In this document: piece after piece, positions 33,480-42,478 of the stretch
Layout: the number at the start of each line of letters is the position of its first letter
Position numbering within the stretch: position 1 is the stretch's first letter
Source of the DNA: Rhodocyclales bacterium
GTDB taxonomy: Bacteria > Pseudomonadota > Gammaproteobacteria > Burkholderiales > Rhodocyclaceae
Assembly: GCA_028292485.1 (NCBI GenBank)
Contig: JAQGMG010000017.1
Coordinates: forward strand, 1 to 64,000
Length of the DNA: 64,000 nt
Reading direction: 5' to 3'
The notes under the pieces: model-generated
Database searches by the model: none
Told to the model about the DNA's origin: nothing
What the model saw: only the letters and a program-made list of their open reading frames with translations
Program-made: the position numbers and the translations under genes

Positions 33480-35381
33480 ATGACTGAACCAGCAGGCCCG
33501 TCTTCGAAAACCATGTCCGACAGTTTGCGCAGTCAGGCGCTCGATGAGTGCCGCACAGCGCTGCTCGACACGCTCGGTATCGTGTTACGCGACTTCAAGT
33601 ATGTCGACGCCGGCGTCGTCGATGCCACGCTGAATGGTGCCCGCGAACAGTTCGATCAACTCGTCGGATTACGCGACCGGAAGACTTTCGAAAGCCAGCG
33701 CAGCCTGACCGCCTCGCGTATCAGCCTGGTGCACGAAGAGGATCTCGAGTTTTCGATTCGCCTCTCCGACCTTGCCCAGCAACTGCGCGAGAGCTGCGAG
33801 CTACCTCTTGGGCAATTGCATTTGCGTTTCATGACCCTGCTCGATCAGCAGGAGGCTGCGCCCGAACAACTCCCGGTCGGCCCGGAAACGGTTGGTTGCG
33901 CATTGCGCGCGCTGGCCTCTGAGGCTGGCCTGAGCCCGGACGAGCGCATTCGCATGCTGCAGGATCTGCGCAGCGAATTGATCCGTCGTCTACGTGCGCT
34001 TTACCAGAAGCTCAATGAACGGCTCGACGAGTTGGGCATCGAACAGAAATCGTTATCGCGCTCTTCGGACAGATCGACGCCGCGCCACGCCGCGACTCCT
34101 GAAAACGCCGCTGTGTCGACGCCTGCCGCCGTGGATCCGGCGATTGCTGCAGCGCTACGTGACCGTATGATCTCGTGGCTGGACGAGCAACTCGCCAGCG
34201 GTGGCAATGCGCCCCAGGTCGCACGCCAGCTTGGCCGTACGGAACTGGCCGGTCTGTTGCCGGGTGAGTCGCGACAAGCCGTCGAGTGCATCGAACAGGC
34301 GCTTGATCGTTTGACAACCCACGCAGACATTCCCAACCCGGCCAAACAGGCGCTGGATGGCCTGCGTGTGCCGCTGCTGAAGCTCGCATTGCGCGAACCG
34401 GCGCTTGCGAAACAACCTGAACATCCTGCGCGCAGACTGCTCACGGCGCTGGCACGCGAAGCCAGCGAATTGCCTGTCGATGCCGCGCCTGGCACAACGC
34501 AACTCAACCTGATCGAAGCCAGCGTGTCGCGACTGGCGCGCGAATACAGCGACGACGCTGCCGTATTCGCCGAGGTGCTCAGCGTGCTGGAAAACGCGCG
34601 CAACGAGCGGCTTGCGGCCCTTGCGCGACGTGTCGGAAATTATGCAGAGGGCATTCGCATCGAAGAGCGCGCAGAGCTCGCGCGTCGCAATGCGTCGAAA
34701 GCAATCCGCGCACTATGCGCACAGGAACCGCCACGCACGGTGCGCCTGTTTCTTGAGCACTACTGGAGCGTGTTGCTGCGCCGAACCCTGGTCACCTATG
34801 GCGACCGCAGCGAAGAATGGACACAGGCGCTCAAGGTTGCAGATGGTCTGATCTGGAGCATGCAGCCCAAGACCGAAGCGGCTGACCGCGAGCGGCTGAC
34901 AAGCATGCTGCCGCGCCTGGTGCAGCACTTGCAGAACGGCCTGGATGCAATTCGTGTCAAGCCGGAGACGCGCGATCGCCTGCTCGAACGTTTTGCCGGC
35001 TTGCACGCAGAAGCGCTGCAGGGGCGTGACCCGCGACTCGTCGAACCCGATGTCGCGGCGCCGCAGGATGAAGCGTCGCGTCTGGAAAAAGTGTCAGGTG
35101 CGGAAGGTTTGCAGATTCTGCGGCGGCCAGGCTATCTGCCGCGCGATCCGGAAATACCACCGGCATTGTCCCGGCTGGAAGCCGGTCAGAGCTTGCGCTT
35201 CAACATGCCCGACGGCGCCACTGTCAGCGGCGTGATCGCCAGCATCAGTCCATCACGCCAGGTCTTCGTGTTACAGATGCGGCCGGATAACACGCCACTG
35301 GCCGTCGCATGGTCCGAGCTCGCGCATCAGCAAGGTGCTGGCACGCTAGGTTTTTCGCAAGCACCTGTGCTGTTCGAGTAG
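33480..35381 (+). CDS. DUF1631-like protein
   Basis: A 633-residue soluble protein, mostly helical, with no signal peptide or membrane span. The N-terminal third (LDECRTALLDTLGIVLRDF; LGQLHLRFMTLL; PVGPETVGCALRAL; LYQKLNERLDELGI) resembles DUF1631 proteins, whose function is unknown. The C-terminal 60 residues (SLRFNMPDGATVSGVIASIS) look like a small beta domain. It follows leuA after a hairpin and probably has its own promoter. Family assignment is from memory of these phrases and should be treated as moderate. Confidence 0.65.
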   Translation: MTEPAGPSSKTMSDSLRSQALDECRTALLDTLGIVLRDFKYVDAGVVDATLNGAREQFDQLVGLRDRKTFESQRSLTASRISLVHEEDLEFSIRLSDLAQQLRESCELPLGQLHLRFMTLLDQQEAAPEQLPVGPETVGCALRALASEAGLSPDERIRMLQDLRSELIRRLRALYQKLNERLDELGIEQKSLSRSSDRSTPRHAATPENAAVSTPAAVDPAIAAALRDRMISWLDEQLASGGNAPQVARQLGRTELAGLLPGESRQAVECIEQALDRLTTHADIPNPAKQALDGLRVPLLKLALREPALAKQPEHPARRLLTALAREASELPVDAAPGTTQLNLIEASVSRLAREYSDDAAVFAEVLSVLENARNERLAALARRVGNYAEGIRIEERAELARRNASKAIRALCAQEPPRTVRLFLEHYWSVLLRRTLVTYGDRSEEWTQALKVADGLIWSMQPKTEAADRERLTSMLPRLVQHLQNGLDAIRVKPETRDRLLERFAGLHAEALQGRDPRLVEPDVAAPQDEASRLEKVSGAEGLQILRRPGYLPRDPEIPPALSRLEAGQSLRFNMPDGATVSGVIASISPSRQVFVLQMRPDNTPLAVAWSELAHQQGAGTLGFSQAPVLFE

Positions 35382-35422
35382 TGCGCCGCACTGCATCGGC
35401 CATCACTGACCGAGTGCTGCAA

Positions 35423-36682
35423 TCAATCGTTGTAATTTGCTACTGTCGGCTTGGCCGCCGCCTTCTGCGGCTGCGGCAGTTCGATGCCTTCAGCATTGAA
35501 GCGCGACAGTGCGAGACGCTGGATATTGGAACGCACTTCCAGCGTGCCATTGAGCGGATCTTCTATCCACACAGCCAGTTCGAGCTTGATGCCATTGTCG
35601 GCAAATTCGGCAAGATAGGCGCGCGGCGCAGGCTCGGCCAGCACGCGGGGTTCATCAGTGGCGGCCTCTTCAAGTATCTGTATTGCCTGCTCGACGTTCT
35701 GACCATGAGCAACCGGCACCACGATGCCGATGCGTATGCGCGGACGTGTGAAGGTCTCGTTGTGCACGACGGTGCTGACAAGTAACTCATTGGGCACAAT
35801 GAAGTACGAGCCATTCAGACCGCGCAACACGGTATAGCGCGTGGTGATCTGCATCACTTCGCCGCGCTGCTCGGCGCCAACCTGGATCAGATTGCCGATG
35901 CGGATCGAACGATCCAGCAGGATGATGAAACCCGACACATAGTTGCTGGCGATCTTCTGCATGCCGAAGCCGAGGCCAACACCCAATGCACCGCCGAAAA
36001 CCGATAGCGTCGTGATGTCCAGGCCCACCAGCGACATGCCGAGCAGCACTGCCACGAACAGCAACACGGCCTTGATGATGCGCGAGAAAACGACTCTCAG
36101 GCTGCTATCGAGCCCATGAGCTGCCTGCAGACGGGCTTCCGCAATACCGCCCAGCCACAATGCGGTGATGGCGGTGACGATCACTGTCGTCACGCCTTGC
36201 AGAATCTGCCATGTGGAAATGTGGCTCTTGCCGATATGCAGCGAGTAGCTGTCGAGCCACTTGATCAACTCGGGCAGCACGCCCAGCAGATCGAGCGCCA
36301 CACCGACCCAGATAAGCGTCGACACCGTCCGCTCGAAGCTGGCCAGCCAGCCGGATGGTGCGAACGCATTGCGCAGCGCGAACACGACGATGCGCACGCC
36401 AGCCAGCGCGACGACAAGCTGCATGGCAATACCGACCATGTGCAGGCGCCAGCCGAAATGGTCGGCGACAAAGCGCACGACGGCCAGCAAGACCATGGCT
36501 ATCAGCGGAAAAGCCAGACGCCTCACACCCTGCTCCGGCAATGCGTGGCCTGTCGTCAGGCGACGCTGCCGCAGCACACGCGCCAGCACGGCGGCAAGCA
36601 CCAATGCCAGCGCGATGACCAGCAGCTCGCGCCACGCTGTCGCGTTTTCCAGATATGCAAACATGTTTGCCGCGTCGCCCAT
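35423..36682 (-). CDS. MscS-family mechanosensitive channel
   Basis: A 419-residue inner-membrane protein with about four to six N-terminal spans and the MscS pore helix and beta domain. The pore and core read LSVFGGALGVGLGFGMQKIASN and SGFIILLDRSIRIGNLIQV, and the beta domain has TTRYTVLRGLNGSYFIVPNE. The C-terminal alpha/beta domain is present. It likely releases solutes on hypo-osmotic shock. The gene lies nine bases after the RsmB-type gene on the same strand, so the two are probably co-transcribed. Confidence 0.92.
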   Translation of the reverse strand: MGDAANMFAYLENATAWRELLVIALALVLAAVLARVLRQRRLTTGHALPEQGVRRLAFPLIAMVLLAVVRFVADHFGWRLHMVGIAMQLVVALAGVRIVVFALRNAFAPSGWLASFERTVSTLIWVGVALDLLGVLPELIKWLDSYSLHIGKSHISTWQILQGVTTVIVTAITALWLGGIAEARLQAAHGLDSSLRVVFSRIIKAVLLFVAVLLGMSLVGLDITTLSVFGGALGVGLGFGMQKIASNYVSGFIILLDRSIRIGNLIQVGAEQRGEVMQITTRYTVLRGLNGSYFIVPNELLVSTVVHNETFTRPRIRIGIVVPVAHGQNVEQAIQILEEAATDEPRVLAEPAPRAYLAEFADNGIKLELAVWIEDPLNGTLEVRSNIQRLALSRFNAEGIELPQPQKAAAKPTVANYND

Positions 36683-36691
36683 GCCTGATCT

Positions 36692-37957
36692 TCAGCTGAT
36701 TCGTGTAAATACTGCGGCGAAGAAACCGTCGGTGCCATATTCCAATGGCGTAAGCCGCAAGCGCGGCCCGCTATCGAGCTCGATCTTTTGTGCAGCCAGC
36801 AATTCGTTCACCGGCTGCTCCGCAAACTGTGGATGCGCTGCCAGGAAGTTATCGACAATGGCGTCGTTTTCTTCGACAAGCAGCGAACAGGTTGCATACA
36901 CCAGACGCCCACCGACTTTCACTAGTTTTGCCGCAGCGGCCAGAATAGAGGCCTGCTTGACGACCAGCTCCAGCACGCCAACCTGTGTCTGACGCCACTT
37001 GAGATCGGGATTGCGGCGCAATGTGCCGAAACCGCTGCACGGTGCATCGACCAGCACACGGTCCATCTTGCCTGCCAGCTTTTTCAGGCGTTTGTCATTT
37101 TCATGAGCAATGGCCGTCGGGTGAACATTCGACAGACCCGAGCGCGCCATGCGTGGCTTGAAACGCGCCAGGCGCTTCTCGGACACGTCGAAAGCGTAAA
37201 GGCGCCCCGTCGAGCGCATCAAGGCGCCAAGCAGCAACGTCTTGCCGCCTGCGCCGGCGCAGAAGTCCGCCACCATTTCGCTGCGCTTCGGTGCGACAAG
37301 GATTGCCAGCAGCTGGCTACCTTCGTCCTGCACTTCAATACTGCCATCCAGAAACAAGGGGTGCTTCTGCAATGCCACCTTCTCGTTCATGCGAATGGCG
37401 TAGGGCGAATACTTGCCCGGTGTGCCGATCAGCCCGTCTTCGGCAAGACGCGCGATGGCTGCGTCGCGCTCGATCTTGACGGGATTGACGCGGATATCCA
37501 GCGGTGCAGGCGTATTCAATGAATCGGCCAGGGCGATCAATCCTGCCTCGCCATACTGGGTCAGCATGCGTTCGGTCAGCCAGTCGGGCAGGTCACAACG
37601 CTCGCCCAGGGTCGGCGCTTCAACCTCGCCGGTTTTCAGCTCGGCAAGCCAGTTGCGTTCGCCCAAGGAAAGCAAAGGTTCAAGCTGGCGGATCGACAAG
37701 CCGTCGTAGCGCGTCAGCCACACGATGAGAAGCTTGCGCGCGCCCACCGAATCGCCACCGACGCGACGCAATTGGCGCAAATGCCGGACGACTCCATACA
37801 CGGCCTCGGCCACGAAGGCACGATCCGCCATGCTCAAGGCGCGCTGGCCACGGAAAAAGGCGGAGAGAACACCGTCGGCTGGATATTTGAAGTCCAGGAC
37901 TTCGTCGAGCGCCTGACTTGCTGCATCGAGCTGCTCGGCGGAAATTCGGAGGGCCAT
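36692..37957 (-). CDS. RsmB-type rRNA (cytosine-C5)-methyltransferase
   Basis: A SAM-dependent RNA m5C methyltransferase of 421 residues in the RsmB/NOP2 family. The SAM site is VADFCAGAGGKTLLLGALM, and the two conserved cysteines lie in VDAPCSGFGTLRRNPD and LVYATCSLLVEEND. The N-terminal domain is NusB-like helical (DEVLDFKYPADGVLSAFFR). 16S rRNA C967 is the likely target by family. It is the first gene before the MscS channel. In related genomes this gene lies close to a DUF3108 gene and purN. Here a PEP-CTERM gene separates them. Confidence 0.9.
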   Translation of the reverse strand: MALRISAEQLDAASQALDEVLDFKYPADGVLSAFFRGQRALSMADRAFVAEAVYGVVRHLRQLRRVGGDSVGARKLLIVWLTRYDGLSIRQLEPLLSLGERNWLAELKTGEVEAPTLGERCDLPDWLTERMLTQYGEAGLIALADSLNTPAPLDIRVNPVKIERDAAIARLAEDGLIGTPGKYSPYAIRMNEKVALQKHPLFLDGSIEVQDEGSQLLAILVAPKRSEMVADFCAGAGGKTLLLGALMRSTGRLYAFDVSEKRLARFKPRMARSGLSNVHPTAIAHENDKRLKKLAGKMDRVLVDAPCSGFGTLRRNPDLKWRQTQVGVLELVVKQASILAAAAKLVKVGGRLVYATCSLLVEENDAIVDNFLAAHPQFAEQPVNELLAAQKIELDSGPRLRLTPLEYGTDGFFAAVFTRIS

Positions 37958-38062
37958 GAAGTGTTTAACGCGGGGTTGAATGAGGGCGGATTATAGCCCC
38001 TGCCCCCGCTGCAACATGGTTTGCCTCACCCAATGGGAAAACTACCGTGTCACAACACGAAT

Positions 38063-38094
38063 GCGGTTCGCCGACGATGTTTCGGGCGAACCGC
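38063..38094 (-). terminator. Strong hairpin after the PEP-CTERM gene
   Basis: GCGGTTCGCC and GGCGAACCGC form a perfect ten-base-pair stem with a twelve-base loop, 20 bases past the stop. There is no clear T run, so it may be a weak terminator or an RNA-stabilising end. Confidence 0.55.
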
Positions 38095-38114
38095 AAGGCG
38101 TGCTGGATTGACGG

Positions 38115-39542
38115 CTATCGGCGCGAACGACGACGTGCAACGAGCCCCATCAGGCCAAGCCCTGTCAGCAGCATGGTGCTGGTGCCGGGCTCAGGAATGT
38201 CGTTGATCGCCTGCGCGGTGAAGCTTGCGCCAATGGCGGCCAGGTCGGCATCGGTGAAGCCAATGACATAGAAATTATTGTCACCGGCAAGATCGGCAGC
38301 AAAATCATTGTCATTGGCAAAATACAAGGTATGCGTGAGAAGTCCGTCTATGGTCAGATCATCACCGAATGCCAGACCCTCGATCTTGGCTGGAATCTGC
38401 TTGCTGGTAATGCCTTTCGCATTCATCAGCGCCACCAGGTCAACGAAGAGGGTCTTGGGCACAGCCTTGGAAGACAAATCGCCGCTGAGGCCTGTAACGT
38501 CCTGCGCTCCGGCAATGTCGATCTTGAAGAGCTGTTTCGCCACGGCGGTTGAACCATCCCCCAGACCCTTGCCATCACGTTCGTCGATAACGAATTGATG
38601 ATCATTGAGTGCCACGATCTCGCTGACACCGGAACCTGTCGTGAGCTTGTAGGCGTATTCGTGCGTGACACCTGTGGCGATGTCGATGGTGACGATGCGC
38701 ACGTTCTTGTTGATGTCCTGTTCGAGCGGCGCCTGCATGATGCCAACGAGGGTCTTGCCATCCGGCGTAATGGCCAGACCTTCCATGCCCTTGTTGGCAA
38801 CACGACCCACCGTATTGCCAGCGATCTCATCGTCGCCACGCGCACTCAGATGGGTAGTCGCGAGGTTGGCAGGCAAGGCAAAAGTCTTGATGCGCTCGCC
38901 GGTCGCCCTGTCGAACTGGTACACGTAGGGACCGTACTCGTCCGAAATGAAGACGCTTTTGCCATCGTTGGAAACACGCACACCTTCCGGATCAAAGCGC
39001 GCGTTGTCCGGATTGCTGGAGGACAGGGCGGGATTGAAATTGTCCGAACGTCCGGTGAAGTACTGCGTGCCGTTCATGGCGTTCAGCGCCGGTGCGCCGC
39101 TACCCACGCCAAGGCCGGCGCCGTTGCCATAGGTCAGGGGTGTTGCGCTGGAAAGCAGCGTCGTCGCCGTGAGAGATGGCGTCAGGCTATAGGCATAGGA
39201 AGAGCCCGGCGCATTGGCGGAGAGCGCCAGACTGAGCGTCTGAAAGCGCGTAATGTAAGACGTGGTGTCATCAATGAACGAGTTGTAGCTCTTTGCATTG
39301 GGGCCACGGTCAGGCGTCGAAATGAAAGTGTTGCCGCCCGCCCAGGCGAGGCCCGAACCCAATCCACCGAGAAGGTTGCCGGCCACACCGTTCTCCAGCG
39401 CTCCGGAAGTCTGCGTCGAAAGATCGTAAGCACGGCCACTCAGGCTGCCTACGGCGAGCAGATCCACGGTAGCGCCGGCAGGGACGGCAAACAGCGAGGC
39501 AAGGAAAAAGGGGATGGCTTTCTTGCAGGTCATGGCGAACAT
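38115..39542 (-). CDS. Secreted esterase/phytase-like protein with PEP-CTERM sorting signal
   Basis: A 475-residue exported protein with a signal peptide (KKAIPFFLASLFAVPAGA) and an 'esterase-like activity of phytase' beta-propeller domain (DPEGVRVSNDGKSVFISDEYG; KGMEGLAITPDGKTLVGIMQ; PAKIEGLAFGDDLTIDG). At residues 450-475 is a complete PEP-CTERM signal: PEP, a hydrophobic stretch (MLLTGLGLMGLVA) and a final RRRSRR. Such proteins are processed by exosortase/EpsH-type systems and linked to extracellular polysaccharide. No exosortase gene lies in the window. A second Met three codons in is an alternative start. Confidence 0.88.
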   Translation of the reverse strand: MFAMTCKKAIPFFLASLFAVPAGATVDLLAVGSLSGRAYDLSTQTSGALENGVAGNLLGGLGSGLAWAGGNTFISTPDRGPNAKSYNSFIDDTTSYITRFQTLSLALSANAPGSSYAYSLTPSLTATTLLSSATPLTYGNGAGLGVGSGAPALNAMNGTQYFTGRSDNFNPALSSSNPDNARFDPEGVRVSNDGKSVFISDEYGPYVYQFDRATGERIKTFALPANLATTHLSARGDDEIAGNTVGRVANKGMEGLAITPDGKTLVGIMQAPLEQDINKNVRIVTIDIATGVTHEYAYKLTTGSGVSEIVALNDHQFVIDERDGKGLGDGSTAVAKQLFKIDIAGAQDVTGLSGDLSSKAVPKTLFVDLVALMNAKGITSKQIPAKIEGLAFGDDLTIDGLLTHTLYFANDNDFAADLAGDNNFYVIGFTDADLAAIGASFTAQAINDIPEPGTSTMLLTGLGLMGLVARRRSRR

Positions 39543-39613
39543 CCGTAAGGTTGAAAGCGGCTGATCCTGAGGGGCGGACGTTACCCCGGTATGACAGGCC
39601 GCAGCCTTACGCG

Positions 39614-40747
39614 TCAGTCGCTCGACCTGGACGTCGGCGGACGACTACCGACGATCTGCCCTTCTACTTCAACCTCTTCGGCCTTCAAGTCATAGGTACC
39701 ACCGGCATCTTCGACCCGGATACGTACCGGTGCATTGCGCCAATCGACTGCCAGCCAGATGTCGATCTTCAACGAGCCGTTGCGCGCTTCGGCGTGAAAC
39801 TGACGGGCGTTGACCATACCGACAGGTAGCTCGACCACGCGCGCCGCACGCTGCTCGATCGTGACACGACTGACCGAGCCGCGAAACGTGACAACGAATA
39901 CATCGAAGCTTTGGCCTCCAACCGGCTGCAATCCCATGAAGTGCGTCAGTGCCAGCATGTCCAATGCATAGCCGCCGGTTTCGACGTCGCGCGCGTCACC
40001 TTTGCGTACCTGTTGCACCTTGTTGCCTGCCGCATCGAAACGCGTTTCGTAGCGCGCTGAATTGAAGGTTTCCGTAAAGCTTTCCGATACCGGCCGGCCA
40101 GTCGTGATGCGGCCGCTCGACACCTGCTTGATCAGCTCACCCTTGATGGGAACCGAGCCACGCAAGGAGGCGGAAAACCGCTTGTCATCATGCGACCAGG
40201 TCTGCTCGCCACTGATCGGCAGTCCGTAATAACTGGATACATACCTGATGCGGCCCTGCCTTGCCCAGTTGCTGAGATCAGCCAGAGAAGCCGGGGGTTG
40301 CGGTGGCGTGTCTGCAAGTGGCGCCGAACGTGAGTCGGCGAGAGGCGGCGACTGCGCCTCAGCCAACACGGCAGATGCGGCAATCTCGGGGATCGCCGCT
40401 GACTGTGCGGTCGCGACAGCGGGAGGTATCTCACCCGCAGCCTCGCTCGCTGCTGGCATGCTATCGGCATGCGGCTGATCGCCCAGCGCGGCAGTCGGCG
40501 CGTCGGCTATTGGCGGCGGCTTTCGCAGATCAGGTCTGGGCTTGGGCTTGGGCTTCGGCACTACGTCGGGTGCGACGGCGGGCTCTGCCGCAGGCGCAGC
40601 GAGCAGTACGGCAGAGATCGGCTTGCTGCCGGACGCCTCGTTGTCTTGCACATGCCAGTCGGGAGCGAGCGCAGCGAGGTGTACCAGCACGGAAACGCTG
40701 GCGGCAATGGATACTGTGCTTATCCGCATGCCACGCGCTTTCGGCAT
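39614..40747 (-). CDS. DUF3108 domain protein with TonB-like proline-rich region
   Basis: A 377-residue envelope protein with an N-terminal span (STVSIAASVSVLVHLAALAP), a Pro/Lys-rich spacer (PKPKPKPRPDLRKPP) as in TonB-like proteins, an Ala-rich linker, and a C-terminal DUF3108 domain (residues ~175-365; YVSSYYGLPISGEQTWS, DVETGGYALDMLALTHFM, VRIRVEDAGGTYDLKAEEVE). The function of DUF3108 is unknown. It starts four bases after the purN stop, so the two are translationally coupled or at least co-transcribed. Confidence 0.83.
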   Translation of the reverse strand: MPKARGMRISTVSIAASVSVLVHLAALAPDWHVQDNEASGSKPISAVLLAAPAAEPAVAPDVVPKPKPKPRPDLRKPPPIADAPTAALGDQPHADSMPAASEAAGEIPPAVATAQSAAIPEIAASAVLAEAQSPPLADSRSAPLADTPPQPPASLADLSNWARQGRIRYVSSYYGLPISGEQTWSHDDKRFSASLRGSVPIKGELIKQVSSGRITTGRPVSESFTETFNSARYETRFDAAGNKVQQVRKGDARDVETGGYALDMLALTHFMGLQPVGGQSFDVFVVTFRGSVSRVTIEQRAARVVELPVGMVNARQFHAEARNGSLKIDIWLAVDWRNAPVRIRVEDAGGTYDLKAEEVEVEGQIVGSRPPTSRSSD

Positions 40748-40750
40748 CTT

Positions 40751-41404
40751 CTAGGGAGTGTCGTCTTCGATCAGCGGCACGGTCCAGCTCTCCGGCCCGG
40801 ATCCGGAGCTTGTGACTTTGGCGCGACCATTAAGGAGAACAATGCGCTCGTCGACGAACCAGCGCACGGCTTGCGGATAAATACGGTGCTCTTGTGCCAG
40901 CACGCGCGCCGAAAGCCGCTGCTCGTCATCATCGTCAAGCACCGGCACAACGGCTTGAACGATGATGGGTCCGCAATCGAGATCAGACGTCACGAAATGC
41001 ACGCTGGCACCATGCACCTTCACGCCAGCCTCGAGCGCGCGCACGTGCGTGTGAAGACCGGGAAATGACGGCAGCAAGGAAGGGTGGATATTGATCAGGC
41101 GCCCCGCGTAATGCGTTACGAAGTCGGCGGTCAACACACGCATGAAACCCGCAAGCACCACCAGATGTGGCTCATGGCTATCGATCTCCGCAGCAAGCAC
41201 CGCATCGAATGCCTCACGGCTGGCGTAGGCCTTGTGGTCCACCACAGCGGTTGCGATGCCATGCTCTGCGGCGAATGCCAGGCCGCCTGCATCGGCACGG
41301 TTGGCGATGACGGCGGCGATGCGAGCGCCCGGAATGGCGCTGCGCACGATGGCTTCCATATTGCTGCCACGGCCGGAAATGAGTATGACGATGTTCTTGA
41401 TCAT
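40751..41404 (-). CDS. purN: Phosphoribosylglycinamide formyltransferase PurN
   Basis: A 217-residue cytoplasmic enzyme of purine synthesis that transfers formyl from 10-formyl-THF to GAR. It has the substrate loop LISGRGSNMEAI, the catalytic set with Asn/His/Asp in LVVLAGFMRVL, INIHPSLLPSFPGLHTH and DLDCGPIIVQAVVPV. The ATG at 41404 (MIKNIVILISG) is the natural start. A longer reading adds an unrelated basic segment. A DedA gene ends upstream and the DUF3108 gene follows. Confidence 0.95.
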   Translation of the reverse strand: MIKNIVILISGRGSNMEAIVRSAIPGARIAAVIANRADAGGLAFAAEHGIATAVVDHKAYASREAFDAVLAAEIDSHEPHLVVLAGFMRVLTADFVTHYAGRLINIHPSLLPSFPGLHTHVRALEAGVKVHGASVHFVTSDLDCGPIIVQAVVPVLDDDDEQRLSARVLAQEHRIYPQAVRWFVDERIVLLNGRAKVTSSGSGPESWTVPLIEDDTP

Positions 41405-41429
41405 GTGTCGTATCGGAAAATCTGACCTG

Positions 41430-42071
41430 TCAGGCCGGGCGGCGGCGCGACTTGGCCCATGCCACGACGACCGGCAGCAGGGACACGCCAATGATGCCGA
41501 AAATGAAGAAACTCAGATTGCTGCGCACGAACGGGATATTGGCAAAGAAATAGCCGGCATAGGTCAGGGAGCCGATCCACAATGCGCCGCCGAAAATATC
41601 GAGTGGCAGAAACCGTTGCCAGTCCATTTTGCCTACCCCCGCCACGAAGGGCGCAAAGCTGCGCAGCAACGGGATAAAACGCGCGGCAATGATCGTCTTG
41701 CCGCCATGGTGCTCGAAATAGGCATGGGTCTTGTCGAAAGCGGCGCGGTTGAACCAGCGTGATTGCTCCCAGCGAAACACGCGCGGACCGACCACGCGAC
41801 CGATCCAGTAATTCAGATTGTCGCCGAGCACCGCTGCAACAAACAGGATGAGCGCCAGCAAGTGCACATCCATGTTGCCGGTGGCTGCCAGCCCGCCGGC
41901 GACAAACAGCAGTGAGTCACCGGGCAGAAAGGGCGCAATCACCAATCCTGTTTCGCAGAAGATGATGGCAAACAGGATCACGTAGATCCACTGGCCGTAG
42001 TTGGCAGCCAGCACCTCCAGATGTTTGTCGAGATGAAGAACGATATCTACGAGCTGAAGAAGGATGTCCAT
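41430..42071 (-). CDS. DedA family membrane protein
   Basis: A 213-residue inner-membrane protein of the DedA/SNARE-associated (VTT) family with the signature FCETGLVIAPFLPGDSLLFVAG, GDNLNYWIGRVVGPRVF and KTIIAARFIPLLRSFAPFVAGVGKM. DedA proteins are thought to move lipids (for example undecaprenyl phosphate) across the inner membrane and support proton-motive-force homeostasis. The ATG at 42071 gives the standard N-terminus. It is 25 bases upstream of purN on the same strand. Confidence 0.9.
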   Translation of the reverse strand: MDILLQLVDIVLHLDKHLEVLAANYGQWIYVILFAIIFCETGLVIAPFLPGDSLLFVAGGLAATGNMDVHLLALILFVAAVLGDNLNYWIGRVVGPRVFRWEQSRWFNRAAFDKTHAYFEHHGGKTIIAARFIPLLRSFAPFVAGVGKMDWQRFLPLDIFGGALWIGSLTYAGYFFANIPFVRSNLSFFIFGIIGVSLLPVVVAWAKSRRRPA

Positions 42072-42295
42072 GAATGCGGTGCAGGGGGATTCAAGGCCGT
42101 CATGATAGTGCATGCCGCGCCAGAGACAGCCACGACTGACACAGTTTGATACCCATCAAGGAGCTGATGAACTTTCGAGTTATATGAGCTAAATACTGGA
42201 TTTTTATGAAAACATGGGCAATAACAAGTGAGCGGCCGATTGCCCCGCCAACCAACCGACCGGTTCAGGCTTTGGCGGATGCTCAGGAGGATGAC

Positions 42296-42472
42296 ATGCC
42301 AAGAACACTGCTGCTGGCGCTCATTGCGACGGCGATGACCACTTGCAGGCCCGCAAACGCAAGCGCTGCGAAGAGCCGTGACAATGTCCGCAAGCTACCT
42401 TTGTACGACAGACAGCATGAAACGCCGGCAAAAGAACAGACGATCGTTCCGGGCCCTGGCGCTACCCACTGA
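42296..42472 (+). CDS. Small secreted peptide of unknown function
   Basis: A 58-codon gene with a perfect ribosome binding site (AGGAGG, five bases before the ATG). The first 24 residues form a signal-peptide-like segment (MPRTLLLALIATAMTTCRP...ANASA), followed by a short charged tail with no recognisable domain. A Cys at residue 17 is not in a clear lipobox. It stands alone on this strand between the DedA and c-di-GMP genes, in a 407-base stretch that is otherwise empty. No family is recognised. The strong ribosome binding site is the main support. Confidence 0.5.
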   Translation: MPRTLLLALIATAMTTCRPANASAAKSRDNVRKLPLYDRQHETPAKEQTIVPGPGATH

Positions 42473-42478
42473 CAGGAT

